Notes under the pieces: generated by a model
What the model saw: the letters and a program-made list of their open reading frames with translations, nothing else
Told to the model about the DNA's origin: nothing
The model's database searches: none
Assembly: GCA_964406605.1 (NCBI GenBank)
Contig: CAYOSF010000001.1
Coordinates: 310,001-374,000, forward strand
Origin: CAYOSF01 sp964406605
GTDB lineage: Bacteria; Chloroflexota; Dehalococcoidia; DSTF01; RBG-16-68-14
DNA length: 64,000 bases
Reading direction: 5' to 3'
Translations under genes and position numbers: made by a program
In this document: positions 8,373-16,590 of the stretch, piece by piece
Numbering within the stretch: the stretch's first letter is position 1
How the letters are laid out: the number at the start of each line of letters is the position of its first letter

Positions 8373-9122
8373 TTGGAGACCCAAGCGCCGGCCACAGATT
8401 CCGCGGAGGGAATACCGCCCAAGCCCTGGGGGATCCCTGCGATTCTGCTGGCGCTCGCGTTGCCGGTGCTCCTGTGGGGCACTTCTCTGGGTGCGGCGAT
8501 CGCCCAGGGCTCGCAGAATGACCTGAGCGATAGCGAGGTGGTGGTAGGCTTGATCGTCACCATCATCCTCGACTTCGTGTTCATCGGTCTGGCGGCGGGG
8601 CTGTCGGTCTGGCGATATCGGCTTGGCTGGGCTGCCCTCGGGCTCCGCCCGTTCGACCGGAGCCTGTGGTGGTTGCCGCTGGCGGCGGCCGCCGGCGCGC
8701 ATGTGGGCATCGTCGTCTACACCGTGATACTGATGCTGGTCGGCGGCGAGGGCGCCACCCCCAAACAGGACCTGAATGACCTCTTCCAAAGCCGCGCGAT
8801 CCTTCCCCTAACGGGAGTGGCCACGGTGATGATGGCGCCGCTAGGAGAGGAGATCTTCTTCCGCGGGTTCGTCTTCGCGGGACTTCTCAGACCGTTGGGT
8901 CTGCGCGCGGCCATGGTCCTGAGCGGCTTGCTGTTCGGCGCGTTCCATGTCACCGGTCTGGACACGATTGGATTGGTGATACCGTTTGGCGTCGTGGGCA
9001 TGCTCTTCGCCTGGGTCTACTATCGCACCGGTTCCCTCTGGACCAGCATCGCTACCCACCTCTTGTTCAACCTGGTCAGCTTCGTGCTTCTGGCATGGGT
9101 TGCGGGGATCGGTCCGACTTGA
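8373..9122 (+). CDS. CPBP (CAAX/Rce1-type) intramembrane protease
   Basis: The 249-residue protein has about seven hydrophobic segments and the CPBP signature: EE at 159-160 with Arg164 (GEEIFFRG), His192 (FGAFHVTG), and His229/Asn233 (THLLFN). These glutamates and histidines form the glutamate-type active site of Rce1-like proteases. The start TTG 8373 has only a weak ribosome binding site (GGAGAC lies after it), so the true start is uncertain. The end overlaps trpA by a TTGA junction. Its link to tryptophan synthesis is unknown; it occupies the trpB-trpA interval along with about 200 bases of apparently non-coding sequence. Confidence 0.82.
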   Translation: METQAPATDSAEGIPPKPWGIPAILLALALPVLLWGTSLGAAIAQGSQNDLSDSEVVVGLIVTIILDFVFIGLAAGLSVWRYRLGWAALGLRPFDRSLWWLPLAAAAGAHVGIVVYTVILMLVGGEGATPKQDLNDLFQSRAILPLTGVATVMMAPLGEEIFFRGFVFAGLLRPLGLRAAMVLSGLLFGAFHVTGLDTIGLVIPFGVVGMLFAWVYYRTGSLWTSIATHLLFNLVSFVLLAWVAGIGPT

Positions 9123-9934
9123 GCGGGCAGCCGGACCGGCGATCTGAGCGCCTCGCGCGGGCGCTGGCGCGCGCCGGAAACGAGGGCCGGGTAGCCGTGA
9201 TGGCCTACCTGACAGCGGGCTACCCGGAACCCGGCGCCACGCCCGGGCTGGCGCGGGCCGTCATCGAGGGTGGCGCCGAGGCCATCGAGCTCGGCATACC
9301 GTTCTCGGACCCACTGGCGGACGGCGCAACCATGCAGAAGGCGAGCGCGCGGGCGTTGGAGAGCGGGATGACGGCGGCCGGCTGCCTTGAACTGGTGGAT
9401 GAGATGCGCAAGGGAGGGGTTGTCATCCCCCTGGTCGTTATGACATACTACAATCCTATTCTTGCCTACGGGCAGGATGGATTCGTCCAGGACGCTGCCG
9501 CGGCCGGAGCGGACGGCATCATCGCCGTCGATGTGCCGCCCGAGGAGGCGGAGCAGATCTCGAGCCGGTGTCAGGCGGATGGATTGGACCTGATCCCTCT
9601 CCTAGCGCCGACTTCGACTGAGGAACGCATCGCTCTGGTCGTAAGGCGGGCCTCCGGGTTCGTCTACTGTGTCAGCGTTACCGGGGTGACGGGGGCCCGC
9701 AAGGTGCTGCCTCCAGAGGTGGGGACCTTCCTCCAGCGGGTGCGCCGTCACACCGAGTTGCCCCTGGCCGTGGGCTTCGGCATCTCGAGGCGGGAGCATG
9801 TCGAGGCGCTTCGGGGTCAAGCGGACGCCGCGATCGTGGGCAGCGCCATCGTTGAGCTGATCGAGGCATCGCCTCGGGCAGAACGTGAAGAGAGGTTGAA
9901 GGAATATGTGGAGGTGCTCACCGGCCGACGGTAG
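9119..9934 (+). CDS. trpA: Tryptophan synthase α chain
   Basis: TrpA cleaves indole-3-glycerol phosphate and passes indole to TrpB. The barrel motifs are clear: VAVMAYLTAGYPEP, the catalytic Glu in AIELGIPFSDPLADGATMQKAS with its Asp, YNPILAYG, and the phosphate loop in AVGFGIS and AIVGSAIVE. I chose TTG 9119, which overlaps the previous stop as TTGA and gives 271 residues; ATG 9095 would add eight residues. It lies unusually far from trpB because of the protease gene between them. Confidence 0.93.
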   Translation: MSGQPDRRSERLARALARAGNEGRVAVMAYLTAGYPEPGATPGLARAVIEGGAEAIELGIPFSDPLADGATMQKASARALESGMTAAGCLELVDEMRKGGVVIPLVVMTYYNPILAYGQDGFVQDAAAAGADGIIAVDVPPEEAEQISSRCQADGLDLIPLLAPTSTEERIALVVRRASGFVYCVSVTGVTGARKVLPPEVGTFLQRVRRHTELPLAVGFGISRREHVEALRGQADAAIVGSAIVELIEASPRAEREERLKEYVEVLTGRR

Positions 9935-10085
9935 GCCAGGGTCTGACGCCGTATCGCAGACAAGCTGCGTGAACGCGCCCGGGATAGGACCCGGTTCCGC
10001 GGCCGGCGCCTATGTCTCTGGGCTCCTCGCCGGCGCCTTTGGCCGGTAGGCCGGGCCCGGGATCCCGGAAGGGAGCACGGCCGAT

Positions 10086-10481
10086 ATGGGCATGCGTTGT
10101 AGAGGCATCCGGGGGGCGACGACCGTCGAGGCGAACCGCCCCGAAGCGATCCTCGAAGCCACCACGGAGCTCCTGGCGGAGTTGATGCGCGCCAACGACC
10201 TGCGGGTCGAAGATGTGGCAAGCGCGTTCTTCACCACCACGCCTGACCTGAACGCCGAGTTCCCCGCCGTTGCCGCCCGGAGGCTGGGCTGGAACGACGT
10301 AGCCCTCCTCTGTGGCCACGAAATGGACGTTCCCGGCAGTCTGGCCATGTGCCTGCGTATCCTTCTCCATGTGAACACGGAGAAGGAACCGCACCAGTTG
10401 GTGCACGCCTATCTGCGGGGGGCGAGAGTCCTCCGGCCGGATCGGAACTACAACCAGGACGAGGCATCGGAGACAACATAG
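10086..10481 (+). CDS. aroH: Chorismate mutase, AroH type
   Basis: This 131-residue protein matches the monofunctional trimeric chorismate mutase of the Bacillus AroH family: RGIRGATTVEANRPEAIL at the start, DVASAFFTTTPDLNAEFPAVAAR in the middle (the FT.T.DL..FPA signature) and HVYLRGA-like HAYLRGARVLRPD at the end with the active-site Arg and Tyr. It converts chorismate to prephenate for phenylalanine and tyrosine. ATG 10086 follows a 151-base gap after trpA. The following aroF starts two bases beyond its stop, so the two are co-expressed. Confidence 0.93.
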   Translation: MGMRCRGIRGATTVEANRPEAILEATTELLAELMRANDLRVEDVASAFFTTTPDLNAEFPAVAARRLGWNDVALLCGHEMDVPGSLAMCLRILLHVNTEKEPHQLVHAYLRGARVLRPDRNYNQDEASETT

Positions 10482-10483
10482 CC

Positions 10484-11533
10484 ATGATGGTCATCATGAA
10501 GCAGGGGCACACCCAAGAGGAGATGGATGCAATCATGCGCCGCCTGGAAGAGCGGCAGTTGACGGGACACCGGATCATCGGTGTGGAACGCACGGTGATA
10601 GCCGTCGTCGGGCACATCTACCCGGAGCTGCGCGACGAAATGGAGACGATGTCGGGCGTCGAGGAGACCGTCCGCATCAGCGTTCCCTACAAGCTGGCAA
10701 GTCGTGAGACGAAGCAGGAGGATACGGTGGTCAAGGTCCGGGGCGGAGCAGTCGAGTTCGGCTCCGGAAAGACAGTAGTCATCGCCGGGCCCTGCGCTGT
10801 GGAGGACGAGCAGCAGGTGATGGAGACAGCCCGGGCCGTCAAGGAAGCGGGAGGTCACATGCTGCGCGGCGGTGCGTACAAGCCTCGCACATCGCCCTAC
10901 AGCTTCCGCGGGATGGAGTTGGAAGGGCTGCGGCTGCTGGCGCAGGCGCGTGAGGAGACAGGCCTGCCGGTCGTGACGGAGGTGCTGTCGATGCACGACA
11001 TCGACCGGGTGGCCGAGTACTCGGATGTCCTCCAGATCGGCACGAGGAACGCGCAGAACTACGCGCTGCTGGAGGATGTGGCGAAGGCGGGAAAGCCCGT
11101 GCTGCTGAAGCGGGGGCTGGCCTCCCAGGTTGAGGACTGGCTGCTGGCGGCGGAGTACATTCTGCACCAGGGCAACCCGAACGTCATCATGTGTGAGCGG
11201 GGCATTCGCACGTTCGAGACGGCTACTCGGAACACGGTGGATATCAACGCGATTCCGTTGGTCAAGCAGATCAGCCACCTACCCGTCATCGCCGATCCGA
11301 GCCACGGCACGGGCAAGTGGTCGTTAGTGGGACCGGTGGCTCGGGCCGCAATAGCGGCAGGGGCCGACGGTGTGATCGTGGAGGTCCATCCGAACCCTGA
11401 GAAGGCACTCTCGGATGGTCCCCAGTCCTTGAACTTCGAGCGCTTCCGGGAGCTCATGGGTGAGCTGCGGGAGCTGGGTGAGGTGTTGAGACGCCCGCTC
11501 TGGTCAGCCACGACGGGGCGCGCGCCTGTCTGA
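10484..11533 (+). CDS. aroF: 3-deoxy-7-phosphoheptulonate (DAHP) synthase, type Iβ with N-terminal regulatory domain
   Basis: DAHP synthase condenses phosphoenolpyruvate and erythrose 4-phosphate at the entry of the shikimate pathway. Residues 1-70 form the ferredoxin-like regulatory domain known from Thermotoga, and the barrel follows with AGPCAVE, GGAYKPRTSPYSF, QIGTRNAQNY, LLKRGL and DPSHGTGK. The length is 349 residues from ATG 10484; an in-frame start at 10349 lies inside aroH and is unlikely. A chorismate mutase next door fits the known type Iβ partnership in which end products regulate flux through the first step. Confidence 0.95.
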   Translation: MMVIMKQGHTQEEMDAIMRRLEERQLTGHRIIGVERTVIAVVGHIYPELRDEMETMSGVEETVRISVPYKLASRETKQEDTVVKVRGGAVEFGSGKTVVIAGPCAVEDEQQVMETARAVKEAGGHMLRGGAYKPRTSPYSFRGMELEGLRLLAQAREETGLPVVTEVLSMHDIDRVAEYSDVLQIGTRNAQNYALLEDVAKAGKPVLLKRGLASQVEDWLLAAEYILHQGNPNVIMCERGIRTFETATRNTVDINAIPLVKQISHLPVIADPSHGTGKWSLVGPVARAAIAAGADGVIVEVHPNPEKALSDGPQSLNFERFRELMGELRELGEVLRRPLWSATTGRAPV

Positions 11534-11707
11534 GCCGGGCCGTGGCGTCATAGACTGGATAGGGAGCCGCCGAATGGCTGGCCCCCTATGCTGCGATTCT
11601 GGGAGGGCGATCTTCCAGAACGTGCGTGCCGGTGACGGCCGTGCAGAGGTGTACCCACGGCCGCATTCTGCTATCCTGTCGCACAAAGCGAGCCGCAGTC
11701 TTGCCCT

Positions 11708-12451
11708 ATGAAGTTCGAGACTGAGGTCACCGGCGATTTCCAGCTCCGCCTCCCTGTCTTCGAGGGGCCGCTGGAGCTACTCCTCTACCTCATCGAGCGG
11801 GAGGAGCTGGAGATCACCGCTGTTTCGCTCGTCCAGGTCACGGATCAGTACCTCTCCTACCTCCACTCCGGCGACCAGATCGATGCGACCGCGCTGGCGG
11901 AGTTCATCGCAATCGGTGCGCGACTCCTGTACCTGAAGTCGCGAGCGCTGCTGCCGCGGCCGCCCACGGACGAGGAGCCGCTGGAAGAGCTGGGCGAGGA
12001 CCTGGTGCTTCGGCTGAAGGAGTACCGGCGGTTCAAGGAGGTTGCCGGTTCCCTGCGGGAGATGGAGGAGATGGGCCTCCGGGCCTACCCGAGGCTCGCT
12101 TCGCCGACGGACCTGCCGCTGCCGACAGGGCTGGACGGCGTCACGCTCGATCTGCTGGCGGGAATCGTTCGGGAGGTGCTGGAGCGCCAGCCGGAGGAAA
12201 CGCCCGAGGGCGTCGTCGAGCGGCAGGAGGTCAGCGTCGAGGAGAAAGTGGAGGAACTGTCGCGAGAACTGCATCGACGGAAGCGAGTCAGCTTTCGTGC
12301 CTTCATCTCGGCCTGCCGTTCTCGCATCGAGATCATCGTGGCGTTTCTCGCGGTGCTGGAGTTGATCAAGGGGCTGAAGCTGCGGGCGGAACAGGATGCC
12401 CTGTTCAGCGACATCAGCCTGGTTCGTGTGGAGGAGGGCGAGGGGGGCTAG
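11708..12451 (+). CDS. scpA: Segregation and condensation protein A (condensin kleisin)
   Basis: ScpA is the kleisin subunit that links SMC heads with ScpB in chromosome condensation. The 247-residue protein starts with the typical FQLRLPVFEGPLELLLYLIEREELEITAVSLVQVTDQYL, an N-terminal helical domain that binds the SMC neck, and ends with a winged-helix region (RIEIIVAFLAVLELIKGLKLRAEQD) that binds the SMC cap. scpB, usually the next gene, is absent; instead a convergent gene overlaps its stop by four bases. Confidence 0.92.
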   Translation: MKFETEVTGDFQLRLPVFEGPLELLLYLIEREELEITAVSLVQVTDQYLSYLHSGDQIDATALAEFIAIGARLLYLKSRALLPRPPTDEEPLEELGEDLVLRLKEYRRFKEVAGSLREMEEMGLRAYPRLASPTDLPLPTGLDGVTLDLLAGIVREVLERQPEETPEGVVERQEVSVEEKVEELSRELHRRKRVSFRAFISACRSRIEIIVAFLAVLELIKGLKLRAEQDALFSDISLVRVEEGEGG

Positions 12452-14025
12452 GCGGCGCGGGCGCTGTCGCCGGTGGCCACCATGGTGCGGTTGCGGCCCG
12501 CCGCTTTCGCTTCGTACATGGCGCGGTCCGCCTGGCGGATGACGCGGGCCGGATCTCTTGTCGACGTCCAGTCGGATTGTGATACTCCCAGGCTGGCAGT
12601 GACGTCAAGCGCGCTGGCGGTGCGGAGGGGCGCGGGGCGTTCGGCGAGGTGCCGGCGGAACCGTTCTGCGAAGGCGGTAGCCTCCGATAGGCCCGTCGCG
12701 GGGAGCACGAAGACGAACTCGTCGCCGCCGTAACGGCCTACGACATCCACCTGACGGCAGCTCTCTCGTGCGAGCTCGGCGACGTGCCGAAGCACGTCAT
12801 CTCCGGCCTGGTGGCCGTGGGTGTCATTGATCATCTTGAGGCCATCCAAGTCGGCCACGACGGCACTCAGGTCTTGCTGGTAGCGCCGGGCGCGCGCGCA
12901 CTCGGACTCCAGCGTCTCGTCGATGAAGCGACGGTTCGGAATGCCGGTGAGGGAATCGGTGCGGGCCAGGTGATGCTGGATTCCCATGCGCTCCTGCAAC
13001 TGTCGGTTGAGGTGACGAAGCTCCTCACGGGACTCGGCCAGCTCCTGGTAGAGTCGAATGCCCTTGATGGCGCTGGCAACCTGGGTGGCGAAACCTTCGA
13101 GCAGCTCTACTTCAGAATCGGGAAAATCCAGCGGGCGGTGCGATGCTACCGAGAGAAGGCCCAGCATTTCGTCCTTGGTGCCCAAGGGGAAGGTGGCCGT
13201 AGAGCGAATGAGGGTGCGTACGAAGAAGCTCCGTCCGGATTCTGGTATGCGCTCGTCGTTCTGGGCATCGCGGAACAGGACGGGGCGGCGGGTGCTGAGG
13301 ACGATATCCCTAATTGGATCCGGCTTGCTGGCTCCCCTCCTCCACCGGTCCGTGAGTTCCTTTGTGCGCTCCCCGGTGTTGACGCACCGCAGTCTGACGG
13401 TGCCGTCCGCGTCCACGATGTCGATGGAGATGTAGTTGATCCCCGTGACGGTGGCGATAGTGCGGGCGATGCTGGTGAGGACGCCGTCCAGATCCTCTGA
13501 GTCCGACATGATGCCGCTGATGTTTGCCAGAGCGCTTAGCAGGTTCCGCTGGCGCTCGGCGCGGGAGGAATCGAGGCGGCGCCCGAGGAGCAGGGCGATA
13601 CAGGGGAGCGCGGCCGTGAGGAAGTGCGTCCTTGACGATCCCAGCCCCGCAGGCCAGGAGCCCCGCGCGATGAGGATCTCGGAGTTGGAGTCCATCATCG
13701 GGATGAGATCGGCCACATGGTCGCAGGGCTCGCGGGACCGCATGCTTCGGAACGCCTCCACTCTGCCGTCGCGCACGTTGAAGGCGTTGGCCTTGCCGCG
13801 GGAAACAAGGTCGCGGTGGATCAGCCACAGAGCAACGTCGTCAAGCTTGAGGTCGGTCCGGGTGCCGAAATGGCGGAATACCTCGCCGCTGCCGTAGACG
13901 AGGAACACATCCGTCGCCTGCAGCCCGTCCCGCAGGAGAGGCAGGGCCTGCTCGACGGCCGCGTCGGTCGGGTTGGCAGCGGTCGTCAAGGCAGAAAGCT
14001 GCGCCAATGTGCGGATCGCTGGCAT
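12448..14025 (-). CDS. GAF-GGDEF diguanylate cyclase
   Basis: The 525-residue protein carries a divergent N-terminal region (1-170), a GAF-like sensor domain (about 175-320), a short coiled coil (ELAESREELRHLNRQLQERM) and a GGDEF domain. The active-site GGDEF is intact at 433-437, and an RxxD inhibitory site (RQVD) lies five residues upstream, so it should make cyclic di-GMP with product inhibition. There is no EAL domain and no obvious membrane segment apart from a weak hydrophobic stretch near 135-150. The signal sensed by the GAF domain is unknown. It converges on scpA with a four-base overlap. Confidence 0.92.
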   Translation of the reverse strand: MPAIRTLAQLSALTTAANPTDAAVEQALPLLRDGLQATDVFLVYGSGEVFRHFGTRTDLKLDDVALWLIHRDLVSRGKANAFNVRDGRVEAFRSMRSREPCDHVADLIPMMDSNSEILIARGSWPAGLGSSRTHFLTAALPCIALLLGRRLDSSRAERQRNLLSALANISGIMSDSEDLDGVLTSIARTIATVTGINYISIDIVDADGTVRLRCVNTGERTKELTDRWRRGASKPDPIRDIVLSTRRPVLFRDAQNDERIPESGRSFFVRTLIRSTATFPLGTKDEMLGLLSVASHRPLDFPDSEVELLEGFATQVASAIKGIRLYQELAESREELRHLNRQLQERMGIQHHLARTDSLTGIPNRRFIDETLESECARARRYQQDLSAVVADLDGLKMINDTHGHQAGDDVLRHVAELARESCRQVDVVGRYGGDEFVFVLPATGLSEATAFAERFRRHLAERPAPLRTASALDVTASLGVSQSDWTSTRDPARVIRQADRAMYEAKAAGRNRTMVATGDSARAA

Positions 14026-14108
14026 GGTCTGACTGTCCGGCCCGCGTGCGGGCTCTACCTGATCTTCGGTATGTAGGGGCTGTCCCTTAAGGGTGTCCCC
14101 GATGCCGC

Positions 14109-14531
14109 CTAGAGACGGATGCCGTGGGCTCTGCGTAGCCTGGGCACCACCATCGCCAAGGCGACGCCGACGAATGCGCCCGCGGCGTCGGCCAGGAGGT
14201 CGGTCTCGGAGGCGACGCGCCCGGGTACGAAGGCCTGATGGGTCTCATCGACCACCCCGTACAGCACGGTGAGGGCAAAGGCGACGCCCGCAAGCGCCCA
14301 GACTGGCGGGCCGCGGCGCGGCTCCGCGCTCCCCGCCAACGCCCAGTAGAAGAGCAGAGCCAGGCCGCAGTAGAGTCCCAGATGCGCGGGGATCGCGACC
14401 GCGCCGCCGGCTGACGCGCCCATGGGCGTCGATTGCTGGGAGAGGTAGAAGATGCCGCCCATCCAGGCAGCGACGATCAGCCAGCGTACCGCGCGGGCGA
14501 GCCGCGGAAAGTGATTCGCCTTGACCCGCAT
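14109..14531 (-). CDS. VanZ-like small membrane protein
   Basis: The 140-residue protein has four hydrophobic segments and the VanZ-family signature GVVDETHQAFVPGRVAS followed by DLLADAAGAFVGV. VanZ gives low-level teicoplanin resistance in enterococci, but most chromosomal homologues have no assigned role. I chose ATG 14531 because it begins just before the first membrane helix; longer in-frame starts run into the divergent UROD gene. The two genes share a 99-base intergenic region. Confidence 0.82.
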   Translation of the reverse strand: MRVKANHFPRLARAVRWLIVAAWMGGIFYLSQQSTPMGASAGGAVAIPAHLGLYCGLALLFYWALAGSAEPRRGPPVWALAGVAFALTVLYGVVDETHQAFVPGRVASETDLLADAAGAFVGVALAMVVPRLRRAHGIRL

Positions 14532-14546
14532 TCGGCCCCGTGTTAG

Positions 14547-14642
14547 CATGCCGGACAAGAACATCTGGTTTGTCTGGTTGGGAGGGGGTTGCCCCTCTCT
14601 CTCACTTTCTAACGGCTGGAGTTGAGAAACATGTCCGGCATG
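14547..14642. repeat. 11-bp inverted repeat across the vanZ-like/UROD intergenic region
   Basis: CATGCCGGACA at 14547-14557 is matched exactly by its reverse complement TGTCCGGCATG at 14632-14642. The arms are 74 bases apart; the second overlaps the first codons of the UROD-family gene. Inside lies a short perfect hairpin, GAGGGG-GTTG-CCCCTC (14582-14597). The arrangement could be paired operator sites for the divergent genes or a leader hairpin; no protein partner is evident. Confidence 0.4.
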
Positions 14643-15635
14643 AGTAAGCGCGAGCGGGTGACGGCGGCTCTCGAAGGCCGGGAGGTGGACAGCGTGCCCG
14701 TCAGCTTCTGGGGGCACGACTTCGTGCGCGAGTGGTCGGCTGAGGGACTGGCGGCGGCGATGCTGGAATCCGTCGAGGCGTTTGACTACGACTACCTGAA
14801 GGTGAACCCGCGGGCCACCTACTACGCTGAGGCGTGGGGGTGTCGCTACCGCCCGTCGGGCGATCCCAACCGGCAGCCGGAGGTGGAGCACTGGGTGCTG
14901 CGTGAACCTTCGGACTTGGAGGGCATTCGGCCGGTGGGCGCCACCGGCGGCCCCTTTGCCGAGCAGTTGGATGCGCTCCGTCTCATCGCCAAGGGGCTAG
15001 CCGGAGAGGTGCCATTTGTGCAGACGGTGTTCTCTCCGCTGTCGGTGATCGGACGGCTGGCGAACGTCCGGGAGGGCATACGTCCTTGGATGACCGAGGC
15101 GCCGGAGGCGCTGCACGCGGCTCTCTCCGCCGTAACGGAGACCCTTTCGTCCTATGCCCATGCCTGCGTGGAGGCCGGCGCGGACGGCATCTTCTTCCCA
15201 ACCACCGACTGGGGCACCTACGACGCGTGCACGGCGGAAGAGTATCAGACGTTCGGCCGGCCCTATGACCTGCGGGTATTGGACTCGGTCGCGGGCGCTC
15301 CGATGAACGTTCTGCACGTGTGCCGGGCGAACAACATGCTGGATCTGCTGCTGGACTATCCGGCGGCGGTCGTCAACTGGGCCGTTCATGCGCCGGGCAA
15401 CGCTTCGCTGGCAGAAGTGCTGGGGAAGTCCGACAAGGCAGTGATGGGCGGCGTGGACGAGCGCGGCACGCTGCTGGAAGGATCGCCGGAGGAGGTGCGG
15501 GCGCAGGTGCGCGATGCTCTCGAGCAGACGGGTGGTCGGCGCTTCCTTGTCGCGCCCGGCTGCTCGATCCAGCCCCGAACGCCTACGGAAAACGTCCGCG
15601 CAGCCGTCGAGGCGGCGAGGAACGCAGCGCCGTGA
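14631..15635 (+). CDS. Uroporphyrinogen decarboxylase-family protein
   Basis: This 334-residue protein has the UROD/MtaA barrel pattern: MSKRERVTAALEGREVDSVPVSFW, AEAWGCRYR, VPFVQTVFSPLSVIGRL, YAHACVEAGADGIFFPTTDWGTY, GCSIQPRTPTENV. The early arginine-rich loop of true HemE (RQAGRYL) is absent, and the other substrate residues differ, so a role in haem synthesis is doubtful. Related proteins include cobalamin-dependent methyltransferases, but no corrinoid protein gene is nearby. ATG 14631 has GGAG about 10 bases upstream. Its stop overlaps the ribF start as GTGA. Confidence 0.8.
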   Translation: MSGMSKRERVTAALEGREVDSVPVSFWGHDFVREWSAEGLAAAMLESVEAFDYDYLKVNPRATYYAEAWGCRYRPSGDPNRQPEVEHWVLREPSDLEGIRPVGATGGPFAEQLDALRLIAKGLAGEVPFVQTVFSPLSVIGRLANVREGIRPWMTEAPEALHAALSAVTETLSSYAHACVEAGADGIFFPTTDWGTYDACTAEEYQTFGRPYDLRVLDSVAGAPMNVLHVCRANNMLDLLLDYPAAVVNWAVHAPGNASLAEVLGKSDKAVMGGVDERGTLLEGSPEEVRAQVRDALEQTGGRRFLVAPGCSIQPRTPTENVRAAVEAARNAAP

Positions 15636-16585
15636 CCTCAGGGCTCGCCCGCGAGGAGCTGAGGCGAGCCTCGCCCGGCCGCCCCAGTGTCGTCACCATC
15701 GGCAAGTTTGACGGCGTACACCGGGGACATCAGTACTTGGTCGGGGAGTTACTCAAGTACGGACACGAGAAAGGCCTGGCGACCGTCGTGATCACGCTCT
15801 ACCCCCATCCTGTCACCGTACTGCGGCCGGGGAGAGTACTCACCTATCTGTGCTCGGTTGAGAGGCGCGTGGCTCTCCTCCAGGCGCTGGGCGTGGATCG
15901 CGTAGCGGTCCTCTCCTTCACGTCGGAGCTGGCGCAGCTCGCGTATCAGGATTTTGTCGCGTTGCTGATGGAGGAGCTGGAGCTGCGGGCCCTGCTGATC
16001 GGGCCGGATTTCGCTTTGGGCCGGGGTCGGGAGGGGAACGTGGATGCACTGCGCGAGCTGGGCGACAAGAGAGGCTTCGACGTGCAGACGGTCTCCATGC
16101 TCAACGAGAGCGACGCCAAGGTAGGCTCCGAGGCGATTCGCGAGGCTCTGAGGCACGGTGACATGGAGATGACTACGCGGCTACTGGGGAGGCCGTTTAT
16201 CCTGAGGGGTCCGGTAGTGCGCGGGGCGGATCGGGGCAGGCGGATCGGTTTTGCGACCGCGAACATCGCCGTGGCGCCGGACCTGGCGATTCCCAGTCTG
16301 GGCGTGTATGTGACACGATCGCACTTGGATGAGAAGGTCTACGCTTCGGTGACCAACATCGGGCAGCGGCCCACGTTCGGCGAAAGCCATCCGACCATTG
16401 AGACGCACCTGCTCGACTTCGAGGGCGACTGCTACGAGCACGAGCTGCGGATCGAACTGCTCCGGCGGCTGCGAGACGAGCGGCGCTTCGCGGGCGCGCA
16501 TGAGCTGGTCGCTCAGATCAAGCGCGACGTGGCCGCGGCCCGAGAGTACTTCGCTGAGGCGGGCGAGCGTCCCACCGAGGAATAA
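15632..16585 (+). CDS. ribF: Bifunctional riboflavin kinase/FAD synthetase
   Basis: RibF makes FMN and FAD from riboflavin. The 317-residue protein has the N-terminal nucleotidyltransferase domain (TIGKFDGVHRGHQYL with its GxxxxH signature, GPDFALGRGREGN, VGSEAIREAL) and the C-terminal kinase domain (RGPVVRGADRGRRIGFATANI, GVYVT, TNIGQRPTF, ETHLLDFEGD). GTG 15632 overlaps the previous stop as GTGA. The gene is followed five bases later by tyrS. Confidence 0.95.
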   Translation: MTSGLAREELRRASPGRPSVVTIGKFDGVHRGHQYLVGELLKYGHEKGLATVVITLYPHPVTVLRPGRVLTYLCSVERRVALLQALGVDRVAVLSFTSELAQLAYQDFVALLMEELELRALLIGPDFALGRGREGNVDALRELGDKRGFDVQTVSMLNESDAKVGSEAIREALRHGDMEMTTRLLGRPFILRGPVVRGADRGRRIGFATANIAVAPDLAIPSLGVYVTRSHLDEKVYASVTNIGQRPTFGESHPTIETHLLDFEGDCYEHELRIELLRRLRDERRFAGAHELVAQIKRDVAAAREYFAEAGERPTEE

Positions 16586-16590
16586 CAGGT

